NCBI GenBank assembly: GCA_937981665.1
Contig: CALJOJ010000032.1
Location: forward strand, 1 to 51,034
Origin: an uncultured Rubritalea sp.
GTDB lineage: Bacteria > Verrucomicrobiota > Verrucomicrobiia > Verrucomicrobiales > Akkermansiaceae
Reading direction: 5' to 3'
DNA: 51,034 nt
The notes below the pieces were generated by a model that saw only the letters and a list, made by a program, of their open reading frames with translations, was not told the DNA's origin and did no database searches. Position 1 is the first letter of the stretch, and each line of letters starts with the position of its first letter. The position numbers and the translations under genes are program-made. Positions 1 through 7,947 of the stretch are shown in pieces.

Positions 1-48
1 TTTTTGGCTACTTGCAAAAGGGAAAATAATTTGGTTACAATCTGTCAT

Positions 49-110
49 GCTCGTTAGTGGTTAGTTTTTTTGCGAAAATCCTTTAGCAATAAAGGTTCCA
101 ACTAACGAGC
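49..110. repeat. Nested inverted repeat downstream of the ABC ATPase gene
   Basis: GCTCGTTAGT at 49-58 is the exact reverse complement of ACTAACGAGC at 101-110. Inside this outer stem, CCTTTA (80-85) and TAAAGG (90-95) enclose a GCAA tetraloop. On the plus strand the outer stem is followed by a T-rich run (about 113-118), as in a terminator for a gene entering from the left; on the minus strand it lies just past the stop of the ABC ATPase gene. A terminator or structured RNA end is plausible but unproven. Confidence 0.45.
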
Positions 111-136
111 GTATTTTTTAAGATGAAATATGGGGG

Positions 137-1135
137 TTAAGTCGATGAACTACCATCAGATTCCCCACCAGTCACATGGAGAAAACGAGATTCTAAGCTG
201 TCTCCCTCTCGGACAGAAGTAGGGTAGATATCGTACCCAGCCATCACGCCGTATAGAGCTTTTAGAGTTTCTTTTCTAGAAGAGCTCGCTGTAGAAAGCG
301 TGAAAGCCTGCCCCTCGATAGAGACAAATTCCTTCACACAATTCTCAGCAAGAAGAGCATCTTGCATGCCCTCAGGAATATCTTCTCCTATTTCGATACG
401 GATCATACTATCTGCAGCAACTAGCCTGTCCATCTTAGAGCTTTCAACCAACTTACCTTGATTCAAAATAGCTACATGATCACAGATATTCTCAATTTCT
501 TTAAGGTTATGGCTAGAAATAATAACGGTCTTATCCTTCGCATAATTCCTGATAAGATCACGCACGTTCCGCGCATTATCCGGATCAAGACCAGCAGTAG
601 GCTCATCAAGGATAATGACTTCAGGGTCACCAATGAATGCTTGACAAAGAGCAACACGCTTCGACATACCATGACTCAGTGAGCTGGCAGATTTCTCAGC
701 GACTTCAGCTAGCCCCACAATTCTCAATGCCTCCAATGCAGCTTCACGAGCCTCGGATTTGGTCATGCCATTAAGCTCACCAAACATAACCAATTGCTTC
801 AGTACAGGAATACCAGACTGGAACGCCGCATCTTGAGGAAGCATAGAAAAACGCCCCATTAAGGCACTAATGTTTTCTACATTGATTCCAAGTACATTCA
901 CTTCCCCATTTGTGGCTTTCACAAATCCCGCAATAATGGAAAAGAGCGTCGTCTTACCCGCTCCATTAGGGCCAATTAATCCGAAGGTACAATTTTTAGG
1001 TATGTCAAATGAGACCCCGTCCAGCACCATATTCCTCCCATATTTCTTCGTTACGTTATGCACTGCAACAGCCACATTTTCAGACTCAGTACGTTCAACT
1101 GCTGTGGATTGATTAGAATTAATATCGTTACTCAT
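137..1135 (-). CDS. ABC transporter ATP-binding protein (ABC-2 exporter type)
   Basis: Cytoplasmic ATPase subunit that would power the permease encoded just upstream. A Walker A motif GPNGAGKTT lies near residues 55-63, an LSHGM signature near 153-157, Walker B VIILDEP near 173-179, and a switch histidine follows in the SSHNL segment. The roughly 100 residues after the nucleotide-binding domain are typical of the extended C-terminus of ABC-2 family ATPases. I chose the ATG at 1135; a TTG four codons upstream is also open. The start lies about 20 bp from the permease stop, so the two are probably co-transcribed. Substrate unknown; drug, polysaccharide or gliding-type exporters share this architecture. 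Confidence 0.88.
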   Translation of the reverse strand: MSNDINSNQSTAVERTESENVAVAVHNVTKKYGRNMVLDGVSFDIPKNCTFGLIGPNGAGKTTLFSIIAGFVKATNGEVNVLGINVENISALMGRFSMLPQDAAFQSGIPVLKQLVMFGELNGMTKSEAREAALEALRIVGLAEVAEKSASSLSHGMSKRVALCQAFIGDPEVIILDEPTAGLDPDNARNVRDLIRNYAKDKTVIISSHNLKEIENICDHVAILNQGKLVESSKMDRLVAADSMIRIEIGEDIPEGMQDALLAENCVKEFVSIEGQAFTLSTASSSRKETLKALYGVMAGYDIYPTSVREGDSLESRFLHVTGGESDGSSST

Positions 1136-1155
1136 AAAAAAAATCAATGTTCGCG

Positions 1156-2049
1156 TTACAGGTCACGTTTCTGAAAACTTCTAAGCCCCAGCATAAGAAA
1201 GCCAACGGTAAATAAGAACAACACGGTCCCAGTTAATAATACCATAGTTAAATCACTATTAAGCATGCCGAACTTCCAACCTGTCGGCCAAAACTTGTGT
1301 GAAAAATCAGCGTCTAAGTAGCGATTTAACATCTTCAGGAAAATAGCAGGTAACCCCGTAAATAACAGACAGAGTAATAGTGAGCCAAACGGACTCTCAA
1401 AAGAAGAAGAGATCCATGCACAGAGTGCCACAAATGGCAGACTCAGCATAAAGTAAGCCACCCCACCCTGCACACTCCATATCCATAGACTACCTACCTC
1501 GTAGATTCCTAATTTGAACTGTATATAGAGGACTAGTAGCACCATAATCAGAATCACAGTAGTGAGACTAAACAGAACTGTTCCCATAACACGACCAAGG
1601 TATATGTTCACTCGCTCAGTTCTTAAGAGTATAAACCTCAAACCCTTATTAGCAATATCACTTGTCGTCTGGTTAAATGCGCCAAAGCAAACTAAAAAAG
1701 GCAACAACATGAGTAGCGCAAGCATAATACAACTCAAAAGAGCAGGCTTTTCATTAAGTAAATAACTCCCCTGTCCCTCTCCACCGATCAACCAGTTCAC
1801 CAGTCCTCTCACTATTGAAGAACCGCTTATCTCCTTAATTATATTTCCAGTAATGGCTGGATCATTGCCTAACCCTAAATCACCTCCTGCCCCCACCATC
1901 GCTTCTACAGGCAATATAAAAATAGAAGCTATAACCATAGCACTCACGAGAGTCATCAGCAGAAATACAATTCCACCACCACTACGTAATGAAAAAAGCA
2001 TATGGTATTTGGCTATCGTCCAGGTATGTTTGAGGTTGAAATCTTTCAT
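1156..2049 (-). CDS. ABC-2 type transporter permease
   Basis: Integral inner-membrane protein of 297 residues with about six hydrophobic segments: one near the N-terminus after a short cytoplasmic start, a large periplasmic loop of about 60 residues, then several helices to the C-terminus. The TTSDIANKGLRFILLRTERV segment between helices resembles the amphipathic coupling region of ABC-2 permeases. It lies between a small membrane protein gene (23 bp upstream) and the ATPase gene, so the three form a likely export operon. No substrate can be read from sequence. Confidence 0.8.
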   Translation of the reverse strand: MKDFNLKHTWTIAKYHMLFSLRSGGGIVFLLMTLVSAMVIASIFILPVEAMVGAGGDLGLGNDPAITGNIIKEISGSSIVRGLVNWLIGGEGQGSYLLNEKPALLSCIMLALLMLLPFLVCFGAFNQTTSDIANKGLRFILLRTERVNIYLGRVMGTVLFSLTTVILIMVLLVLYIQFKLGIYEVGSLWIWSVQGGVAYFMLSLPFVALCAWISSSFESPFGSLLLCLLFTGLPAIFLKMLNRYLDADFSHKFWPTGWKFGMLNSDLTMVLLTGTVLFLFTVGFLMLGLRSFQKRDL

Positions 2050-2072
2050 ACTCCAATATGTTATATCCAGCT

Positions 2073-2483
2073 CTACGGGTTTATGAAGTCTTCTTTAAAC
2101 ATAACATTCAGCATCATTAATGTTAAAACAGGAAAAAGAAATAGAGCTGAACTCATGATGTTAAAACCACTAGTAGTCAAAATGATATACCCCATCCAGA
2201 TGACAGAAGTAAGATTACCTAACAGATAACCTAATTTTCTCTTCTGCTTAAGATAGCCGACACCTGACACAATCAACAAGACAGTGAGAACTGTACCAAA
2301 GATGATAGAAGTCACCGTAATATCATGAATTATTACCTCCATTCTAGGATCCTGCGCTATCACTTGCTCTTTCATCGCTAATGATAGCACCCTGCTTGAT
2401 ACAACCAAAAAACCAATAGCTCCAAACAGGAAATTAAGGATAGCAAGTGCAATGAGACCGCCAGGACGTGTACTTTCTGACAT
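2073..2483 (-). CDS. Small four-helix membrane protein of unknown function
   Basis: 136 residues with four predicted membrane helices at about residues 9-30, 53-75, 83-103 and 108-130. I do not recognise a family. It is the first gene of the minus-strand run with the ABC permease and ATPase and ends 23 bp before the permease start, so it may be an accessory subunit of that exporter. That role is an inference from position only. Confidence 0.7.
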   Translation of the reverse strand: MSESTRPGGLIALAILNFLFGAIGFLVVSSRVLSLAMKEQVIAQDPRMEVIIHDITVTSIIFGTVLTVLLIVSGVGYLKQKRKLGYLLGNLTSVIWMGYIILTTSGFNIMSSALFLFPVLTLMMLNVMFKEDFINP

Positions 2484-2801
2484 AGTGTTCTAGATAATAA
2501 TTAGAGTGATAAAGGACTGAGAGACAATACTCTCGACTACCTATTTAATGCATTAGCTGATCTCTACCATCAAGCTTAATCTCAACACACTCCCATCATT
2601 TACTACCCAGGGGTTGAAACATTTCCATAGATTCTAAAACCACTCCTTCGACATCTAGTTAACACACGAAGATCCCTGAAACATTCATTAAATGAAGAGA
2701 CCAAGCTAACTACATTGCTACTCGTCTGCCACTCACTGACTTTCCTATAATTCTGAAATGAATTGATTTGCTAAATATGAAAAACACTATATACTACGTA
2801 C
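2484..2801. other. Intergenic stretch between the exporter operon and tatA
   Basis: 318 bp of AT-rich sequence between two genes reading away from each other. No open frame of note, no RNA gene and no strong hairpin. It must hold the promoters of both the exporter operon and tatA; only one weak promoter candidate near its right end can be pointed to. Confidence 0.5.
2768..2795 (+). promoter_or_regulatory. Candidate sigma-70-type promoter for tatA
   Basis: TTGCTA (2768-2773) and TATACT (2790-2795) are separated by 16 bp. Transcription would start only a few bases before the ATG at 2802, which would make the message nearly leaderless, or favour the second ATG at 2823. The match is moderate and based on the E. 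coli consensus. Confidence 0.3.
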
Positions 2802-3068
2802 ATGAGCGCACAAATAGAACATATGCAAACGCTGGCTTTTGGTATGCCTGGAGGTGGAGAAATGGTGATCCTTTTCATTATCGTCTTACTGCTTTTTGGA
2901 GCTAAAAAGCTCCCTGAGCTCGCTCGCGGAATCGGTAAAAGCACTGGTGAATTCAAGCGTGCACGCGATGAATTCGAACGAGAGATCACTCGTGCTGAAG
3001 TAGATGCTAAAGAAACGCCTAAGACAGCTAACGACGAAAAGCCTAGCGCTGATAAGTCAGAGAAGTAA
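2802..3068 (+). CDS. tatA: Twin-arginine translocase subunit TatA/TatE family
   Basis: Inner-membrane pore-forming subunit of the Tat pathway, which exports folded proteins. The 88-residue protein has the expected plan: a short periplasmic N-terminus, one transmembrane helix (about 22-36), the conserved FGAKKLPELARGIG hinge and amphipathic helix (about 37-50), then a charged cytoplasmic tail. The helix is preceded by GGGE, giving the Glu usually found at its start. An in-frame ATG at 2823 would remove seven residues and is equally possible. No tatB or tatC is nearby, which is common outside Proteobacteria. Confidence 0.92.
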   Translation: MSAQIEHMQTLAFGMPGGGEMVILFIIVLLLFGAKKLPELARGIGKSTGEFKRARDEFEREITRAEVDAKETPKTANDEKPSADKSEK

Positions 3069-3078
3069 ACTAAACAAG

Positions 3079-4179
3079 ATGCCCATGAGCATGCACAACT
3101 CTAATCCTCAAAAAGAATTAGAGTGTAGCCGTTACACCCCATTGGACTACTCGTCTGCTGGGGTTTTTTCTTTTCAGCTAAGTCACTACCTCTCTACCTT
3201 CTTGCTGATCATCATTGGACTGATCACATTTTCAAGTACTAGTTGTGAGGAAAAAATCAGTACCCCAGACTGGTCATCCATCACCACTGAGCAGCCCAAT
3301 GAATCACCTCCAGACGCTCAGCTCCCGCCGACTAATCTCCCTTCACCTAATCTACCTACTCGCCAGCAAGTAAGTAGCTCTAAGACACCGATCCGCTTTG
3401 TCTGCTACAACTTGCGTAACTACCTCACGATGCATCGCGGCACAGAGAAAAAATTCAAGCCCGAGCGTGAAGTCACCGCAATCATCGATAATATCATCCG
3501 GGCTAGTCCAGACATACTCGGGGTTTGTGAAATAGGCACACAAGCAGATCTTGAGCATTTACAAAGACGCCTCACTACAGCGGGCTGTGACCTCCCACAT
3601 AGCTATCTTTCGGTAGGAGCTGACCCATACCGGAGACAAGCCCTACTCTCACGTTTCCCCATACACCCAAATAATGTCCCTAAATACACTTATAACATGA
3701 AAGGAAAGCGGCACGAGGTAAGGCGAGGTATTCTAGATGCGACTCTTCAGACACCTAAAGGCGAAATCCGACTACTTGGCGCGCATTTAAAATCCAAGCG
3801 CCCATTAGCAGGATATGACCAAGCTGAGATCCGCCTTGAAGAAGCTCAAATTCTCAGAAAACATGCTTCTTCTATACTCACCGTTCCCAGCCGAAAGCTC
3901 CTCGTTTTTGGCGATATGAATGATACAAAAGGCAGTTCCACTATCCGGCTAATGACAGGCTCTAAAGATAGAAAACTTACCTCTATTGAAACCTTTGATA
4001 AATATGGAACCAAGTGGACACAGTACTGGGCGAGAGAGGATATCTATTCTCGCTTCGACTACGTCTTCGCCTCCAAGTCCATCTTACCAATGATCGACAA
4101 GAAGGCATCCTACATTCTAGATACGCCTCCTGGTGATGTCGCTAGTGATCACCGTGCTCTAGTCATCATTATCCGATAG
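3079..4179 (+). CDS. Endonuclease/exonuclease/phosphatase family protein, probably exported
   Basis: Metal-dependent phosphoesterase fold. Hallmarks appear in order: YNLRNY, GVCEIG (metal-binding Glu), GAHLKSK, GDMND, RFDYVFAS and a final ASDHRALV with the catalytic Asp-His pair. All key residues seem intact, so it should be an active nuclease or phosphatase; the substrate is not readable. A hydrophobic segment ending in SSTSC near residue 56 looks like a lipoprotein or exported-protein signal, but it sits unusually far from the ATG. A terminator-like hairpin lies inside the first 30 codons, so the true start could be an alternative codon further down (for example TTG at 3142). It ends 14 bp from the convergent argA. 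Confidence 0.8.
   Translation: MPMSMHNSNPQKELECSRYTPLDYSSAGVFSFQLSHYLSTFLLIIIGLITFSSTSCEEKISTPDWSSITTEQPNESPPDAQLPPTNLPSPNLPTRQQVSSSKTPIRFVCYNLRNYLTMHRGTEKKFKPEREVTAIIDNIIRASPDILGVCEIGTQADLEHLQRRLTTAGCDLPHSYLSVGADPYRRQALLSRFPIHPNNVPKYTYNMKGKRHEVRRGILDATLQTPKGEIRLLGAHLKSKRPLAGYDQAEIRLEEAQILRKHASSILTVPSRKLLVFGDMNDTKGSSTIRLMTGSKDRKLTSIETFDKYGTKWTQYWAREDIYSRFDYVFASKSILPMIDKKASYILDTPPGDVASDHRALVIIIR
3098..3174 (+). terminator. Terminator-like hairpins after tatA, inside the next reading frame
   Basis: Two hairpins in tandem. The first pairs ACTCTAAT with ATTAGAGT near 3098-3125. The second pairs ACCCCA (3136-3141) with TGGGGT (3159-3164), has an inner GAC/GTC pairing, and runs straight into TTTTTTCTTTT, the layout of an intrinsic terminator. 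It would end the tatA transcript, or attenuate the downstream nuclease gene, whose open frame spans it. Confidence 0.5.
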
Positions 4180-4193
4180 AGCCCTCCTATATA

Positions 4194-5246
4194 CTATAAA
4201 CTTTTCTTGAATGCTAGAGACTCACGTCCACTTTCCTTGAGACGTTTCAGTCTTTCAGAAGGAAGCTCATCTATGGTCATTTCTCCATAACCTATATCAT
4301 TGAAAAATTTCGCTGCTCGGTTACTCAAAGCAAAGACATGACTGAGACCTTTAGCTCTCGCCTTTTCCTCTAGAAATCTCACTATAGAGGCACCGTAGCC
4401 AGTCCCCTCGTGAGATAGTTTTACATAGAGGCACGCCACTTCGCCGCAATCACCGTATTCATAGAGCGCACCGCATCCCACCACGTTATCATCTACTTCC
4501 ATAACATAGTACGCCTCGATATTATCTCTCACATCCTCAAACGTTCGTGGCACAAGGTGTGTATTACGCACAGATCTACCGATCATACCTAACATTTCAG
4601 AAATGTCTTCCTCACGCACTTGCCGGATAGAGCGATAACTATCAGTATAGAACATTGATCCTACACCCTCTGCAGAGAAGAGCTCATTGAGTATAACCCC
4701 TTGCTGGCTCACATTAAGCAGGTGTACTCGAGGTACTCCCGCGTGACAGGCTGCTACAGCCTGAATGTGTACAGCACTACTCGTCTCAGTCACCTTGTCT
4801 GAAAAATCGTTCACATGAATAAACCTCTCAACCTCACCGTTAGCGTCTAACAACTCTGAAATCCCAGAAACACAGATCAACTTATAAGCCTTTAATAAAA
4901 CACTCATAGCTATGAGCTCGTCTGAAAGTAACTCAGCTTCCTGCTTCACCACAAACAACTGCCCACGATCTAACAAATCCTGAAGATTACCATCATCACA
5001 TCCCCTCACCTTCGTAGAGACCCGTAGTTCTATATCTGCAGCATGATCAAAAAAGTCCTGCACAAGCTCCTCAGGCATCGATACAACGAGCATTACACCT
5101 ACCTGTTGGAGAGCTTTAAGATCCATCATGATCTCAGCTTTCACAGCGTCATTAGGCGTCCCCCAGTCAACATCGATCACGAAAACCTTACCTCTAAAGA
5201 GAGGTACGTATTGTAGTAATCCACGAATGTCAGATTTAAAACCCAT
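4194..5246 (-). CDS. argA: N-acetylglutamate synthase (ArgA type: kinase-like plus GNAT domains)
   Basis: Would acetylate glutamate with acetyl-CoA, the first step of arginine synthesis. The N-terminal 210 residues have the amino-acid-kinase-like layout of ArgA, and the link PRVHLLN...GVILNELFSAEGVGSMF is the characteristic ArgA segment. The C-terminal 130 residues are a GNAT domain with the acetyl-CoA loop around the GTGYGASIV segment. The kinase-like half lacks the usual glycine-rich VKxGG start (here VIDVDWGTP), consistent with a regulatory, non-catalytic domain. Last gene of the run that begins with the PBP; 34 bp from the preceding gene. Which GNAT substrate it uses is inferred from domain order. 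Confidence 0.82.
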   Translation of the reverse strand: MGFKSDIRGLLQYVPLFRGKVFVIDVDWGTPNDAVKAEIMMDLKALQQVGVMLVVSMPEELVQDFFDHAADIELRVSTKVRGCDDGNLQDLLDRGQLFVVKQEAELLSDELIAMSVLLKAYKLICVSGISELLDANGEVERFIHVNDFSDKVTETSSAVHIQAVAACHAGVPRVHLLNVSQQGVILNELFSAEGVGSMFYTDSYRSIRQVREEDISEMLGMIGRSVRNTHLVPRTFEDVRDNIEAYYVMEVDDNVVGCGALYEYGDCGEVACLYVKLSHEGTGYGASIVRFLEEKARAKGLSHVFALSNRAAKFFNDIGYGEMTIDELPSERLKRLKESGRESLAFKKSL

Positions 5247-5280
5247 GCTGTATATTCTATTTATAAAAAGTAATAGCGAT

Positions 5281-6663
5281 CTAGTACATCGCTCCTTTAT
5301 GAGCTACCTGAGGAACCATTTTCTTCCACTCCTCATCACCAGATTCTATCATTTTATTAATATCTCTACTGGTAAAATCAAGTAAACTCTCATCACTACA
5401 CCCCACATCCTGAATCATCCCGTTCGCTCTAAAATAGAGATACAGATGACGTAGATTCTCATCAGTCTCAAAAACTTCAGCCGTCACGACCTCTCCCGTC
5501 TTCCGATTCTTCCAAGGGTAAACATAGAGACCTAGCTGACTCTTAAATAATCTACCGAATGATTCTAAAATCCCACCAGAGAGATTCTCAGACCATTTCT
5601 CTTTGAATAACTCATTGAGTAGCCCAATACTGAGAGAGAAGGCAACTGGCTGGTTCGTGTAGCGGTTAAGATAACCTGCTATTTTATGAAATTCAGGGCA
5701 CCTAGAAATAAGCACCATCTTACCCATAGCCTGTAATGCGTCAGCCCTATCAATAAAGTTAACATGGTCTATCTCATCACCACGTAGTAGATTATTAGTA
5801 GATATCTCGCAGATACCCATATACCTCTCCTGTTGTTCAGCGTCGAGCCTCTCAAAAAACTTCTTCTTAGTCTGCTCCATCATATCCAGATGCAGATTAG
5901 TCACTGGATCAAAACTACCACGAAGAAGCGCAATAGGCCGCTTATAAAGCGCCTCTGCAGGCTGCACCACCTCTCCCTCAGGAGTAAACATCGCAGCATC
6001 TGTTAGTCCGCTCTGCACTAACTGTAATGAGCATATTCTGTTATCAACATAGTGAAAATCTTCGCCTAAGAACTTCAATAAATCCACCTCTACCTTAGAT
6101 CGATCTAAACCATCTATTAGTGACTCTACGAAATTTTCTATATTATCTCGGTGGTAGAACGAAGCATATATCAGATTTACCCCGATAATACCGATCGCTT
6201 TCATCTGGTCGATATTTTCTTCATCTAAGAGCCTTACATGACAGAGAATATCACACGGTGGACCATGTGGCTTTAACTGGAGCCTCACCCCCATCCAGCC
6301 GTGACATTCGCCATTATCTTTATACCCTCTAGCTCTGATAGTATTACAATATGAAAAGAAGGTAGACTTATCTCCACGGCTCTCAGACAAGCGCTCTTCG
6401 AGAATATCAAACTCATATTTAAGCATTGATTTCATTCTCTCTCTTGAGACGTAGCGCTTACACTTACCATAGATCTCATCACTCATGGTCATATCATAAG
6501 CTGAGATCGACTTAGCTATAGTCCCTGCAGTAGCAGATGCTTGGAAAAACCAGTCTGCGACTCCCTGCCCAGCACCGATTTCTGCAAACGTGCCGTACTT
6601 AGATGCATCTAAATTTATCTTTAGCGCCTTATTGTAAGTGCTAGTCTCTCGCTCATTACTCAT
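5281..6663 (-). CDS. Conserved protein of unknown function (YGTFAEIGAGQ family)
   Basis: 460 residues, soluble, no signal peptide or membrane helix. The N-terminal block with KYGTFAEIGAGQ (residues 22-33) followed by an SAYDM segment is a signature I recognise from a widespread family that public records often mislabel as TonB-dependent receptor; this protein has no plug, barrel or signal. A striking feature is GSFDPVTNLHLD at 249-260, which resembles the nucleotide-binding loop of the CoaD/NadD adenylyltransferases (G-x-F-D-P-x-x-x-G-H), but with Leu where the Gly before His is expected. It sits 14 bp after the zinc-ribbon gene and 34 bp before argA, so it is co-transcribed with them. Function unknown. 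Confidence 0.8.
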   Translation of the reverse strand: MSNERETSTYNKALKINLDASKYGTFAEIGAGQGVADWFFQASATAGTIAKSISAYDMTMSDEIYGKCKRYVSRERMKSMLKYEFDILEERLSESRGDKSTFFSYCNTIRARGYKDNGECHGWMGVRLQLKPHGPPCDILCHVRLLDEENIDQMKAIGIIGVNLIYASFYHRDNIENFVESLIDGLDRSKVEVDLLKFLGEDFHYVDNRICSLQLVQSGLTDAAMFTPEGEVVQPAEALYKRPIALLRGSFDPVTNLHLDMMEQTKKKFFERLDAEQQERYMGICEISTNNLLRGDEIDHVNFIDRADALQAMGKMVLISRCPEFHKIAGYLNRYTNQPVAFSLSIGLLNELFKEKWSENLSGGILESFGRLFKSQLGLYVYPWKNRKTGEVVTAEVFETDENLRHLYLYFRANGMIQDVGCSDESLLDFTSRDINKMIESGDEEWKKMVPQVAHKGAMY

Positions 6664-6677
6664 AAAATATTATTGTG

Positions 6678-7859
6678 TTATTCTTTAAACCAACTTTTTT
6701 TAACTACCTTATCAATTAGCAGTTGGTTACTACCCTCCGAGCCCGGAGGATATTTGACATTCAAGACAAAGGCTAGGTTATTACTGTTTCCAAAATCAAA
6801 CAGCCTCAGTTCATCCGCTGAACCTCTCAGAACATAACCATATAAGATGTCAGTTTCATTAGGGTTCAGTAGTCTTACTGATCGCCATTTTTGCTCATCA
6901 CTAAATTCACCACTATAGTAATGAGTACCCTTAACACGCGCTCTCACTTCAACAGGAAATTCAGGATTTTTCTTTATTAATTCCACCCATGACATCTCGC
7001 TATATGCTACATAACTCTCCCAATCTAGCAAAATACTATCTTGCGAATATTGTAATACTCCAAAACGTTTTTTATAGTTTTGGGTCTCACAGTAATAAGT
7101 GATATATCCATCCTCACCAGGTAAATCTTTAACTCTGCCAACCTCTCTAAGCTCTGATAAATTAACAGGGTGGAGCTCATAATGCCTTAACATCTTATTT
7201 TTCAGTCCATCACTAGGCCTAACTAGTTCTAACATCTCATCTATTGATTTCGCTTCGTACCATGATTTCAAAAACGCTTCGACTCTCGCAACTTGAACAT
7301 CATCACTGCGATCATATTTGAAGCTATCACCCTCATCTGATTCAGTTACTAATTCACCTTCTCCACCAGAACTAGAACCACCCAAATCTGCCTCTTCGAT
7401 ATTAGACTGAACATTCGACACCGTCTGCCCATCTACTGGGATTCTCTTATTCGTCTTATTGGGCTTCAATGCGAAATAAACAACACAACCAAGACCAAAT
7501 AATGTAATGACTAATAATATAAGGACGCGTTCTAGCCCCCCCTGCTTTTGTTCATCTATAGGTTGAGCTTCAGAGTTAGTCTCACTTTGACCATTACTAG
7601 AATACTGACGTTCCCGTGTTGAGTTTACGTACTGATCATTTTTCGTCACTCCTTGCCCTTGATAAACTACAGACTGCAGGTCTTCCTTCACAAAAGCCTC
7701 TTTATCCTTCTCCTCTGCAGCAGGAATTCTTAACAAACTTTCACAGCTAGGACAAGCCACTCCATCGCCTGACTGGTTACAGAGTATTGCAAACATAACC
7801 TCACATGAAGGACAAATATATCCAGCTAAGCTATCCCTCTCTGTTGTCTCTGTAGTCAC
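6678..7859 (-). CDS. Zinc-ribbon, single-pass membrane protein of unknown function
   Basis: 393 residues. The N-terminus carries a two-knuckle zinc ribbon: C16-x2-C19 and C36-x2-C39, plus a free Cys27. A low-complexity linker leads to one transmembrane helix at about 111-131, then a Ser/Gly/acidic linker and a roughly 210-residue C-terminal domain with many aromatic residues, probably periplasmic. The order cytoplasmic ribbon, helix, extracytoplasmic domain suggests signalling or assembly across the membrane. It lies between the PBP gene (88 bp upstream) and the unknown-family gene (14 bp downstream), hinting at an envelope role. I do not recognise the C-terminal domain. Confidence 0.72.
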   Translation of the reverse strand: MTTETTERDSLAGYICPSCEVMFAILCNQSGDGVACPSCESLLRIPAAEEKDKEAFVKEDLQSVVYQGQGVTKNDQYVNSTRERQYSSNGQSETNSEAQPIDEQKQGGLERVLILLVITLFGLGCVVYFALKPNKTNKRIPVDGQTVSNVQSNIEEADLGGSSSGGEGELVTESDEGDSFKYDRSDDVQVARVEAFLKSWYEAKSIDEMLELVRPSDGLKNKMLRHYELHPVNLSELREVGRVKDLPGEDGYITYYCETQNYKKRFGVLQYSQDSILLDWESYVAYSEMSWVELIKKNPEFPVEVRARVKGTHYYSGEFSDEQKWRSVRLLNPNETDILYGYVLRGSADELRLFDFGNSNNLAFVLNVKYPPGSEGSNQLLIDKVVKKSWFKE

Positions 7860-7947
7860 GTGTTCAAGGCTAACTAACCAAGCTTACAAGGCAAGCTGAT
7901 AGCTAACAAATACGTATGAATTTAAAAAAATCTCATGAGAACTAAAG

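Noticed and set aside
49-110. Integron attC site
   Set aside because: The arms lack the outward RYYYAAC/GTTRRRY order of attC sites, and no integrase or cassette is near.
5281-6663. Label of TonB-dependent receptor for the conserved unknown protein
   Set aside because: No signal peptide, plug or barrel pattern; the protein looks soluble.
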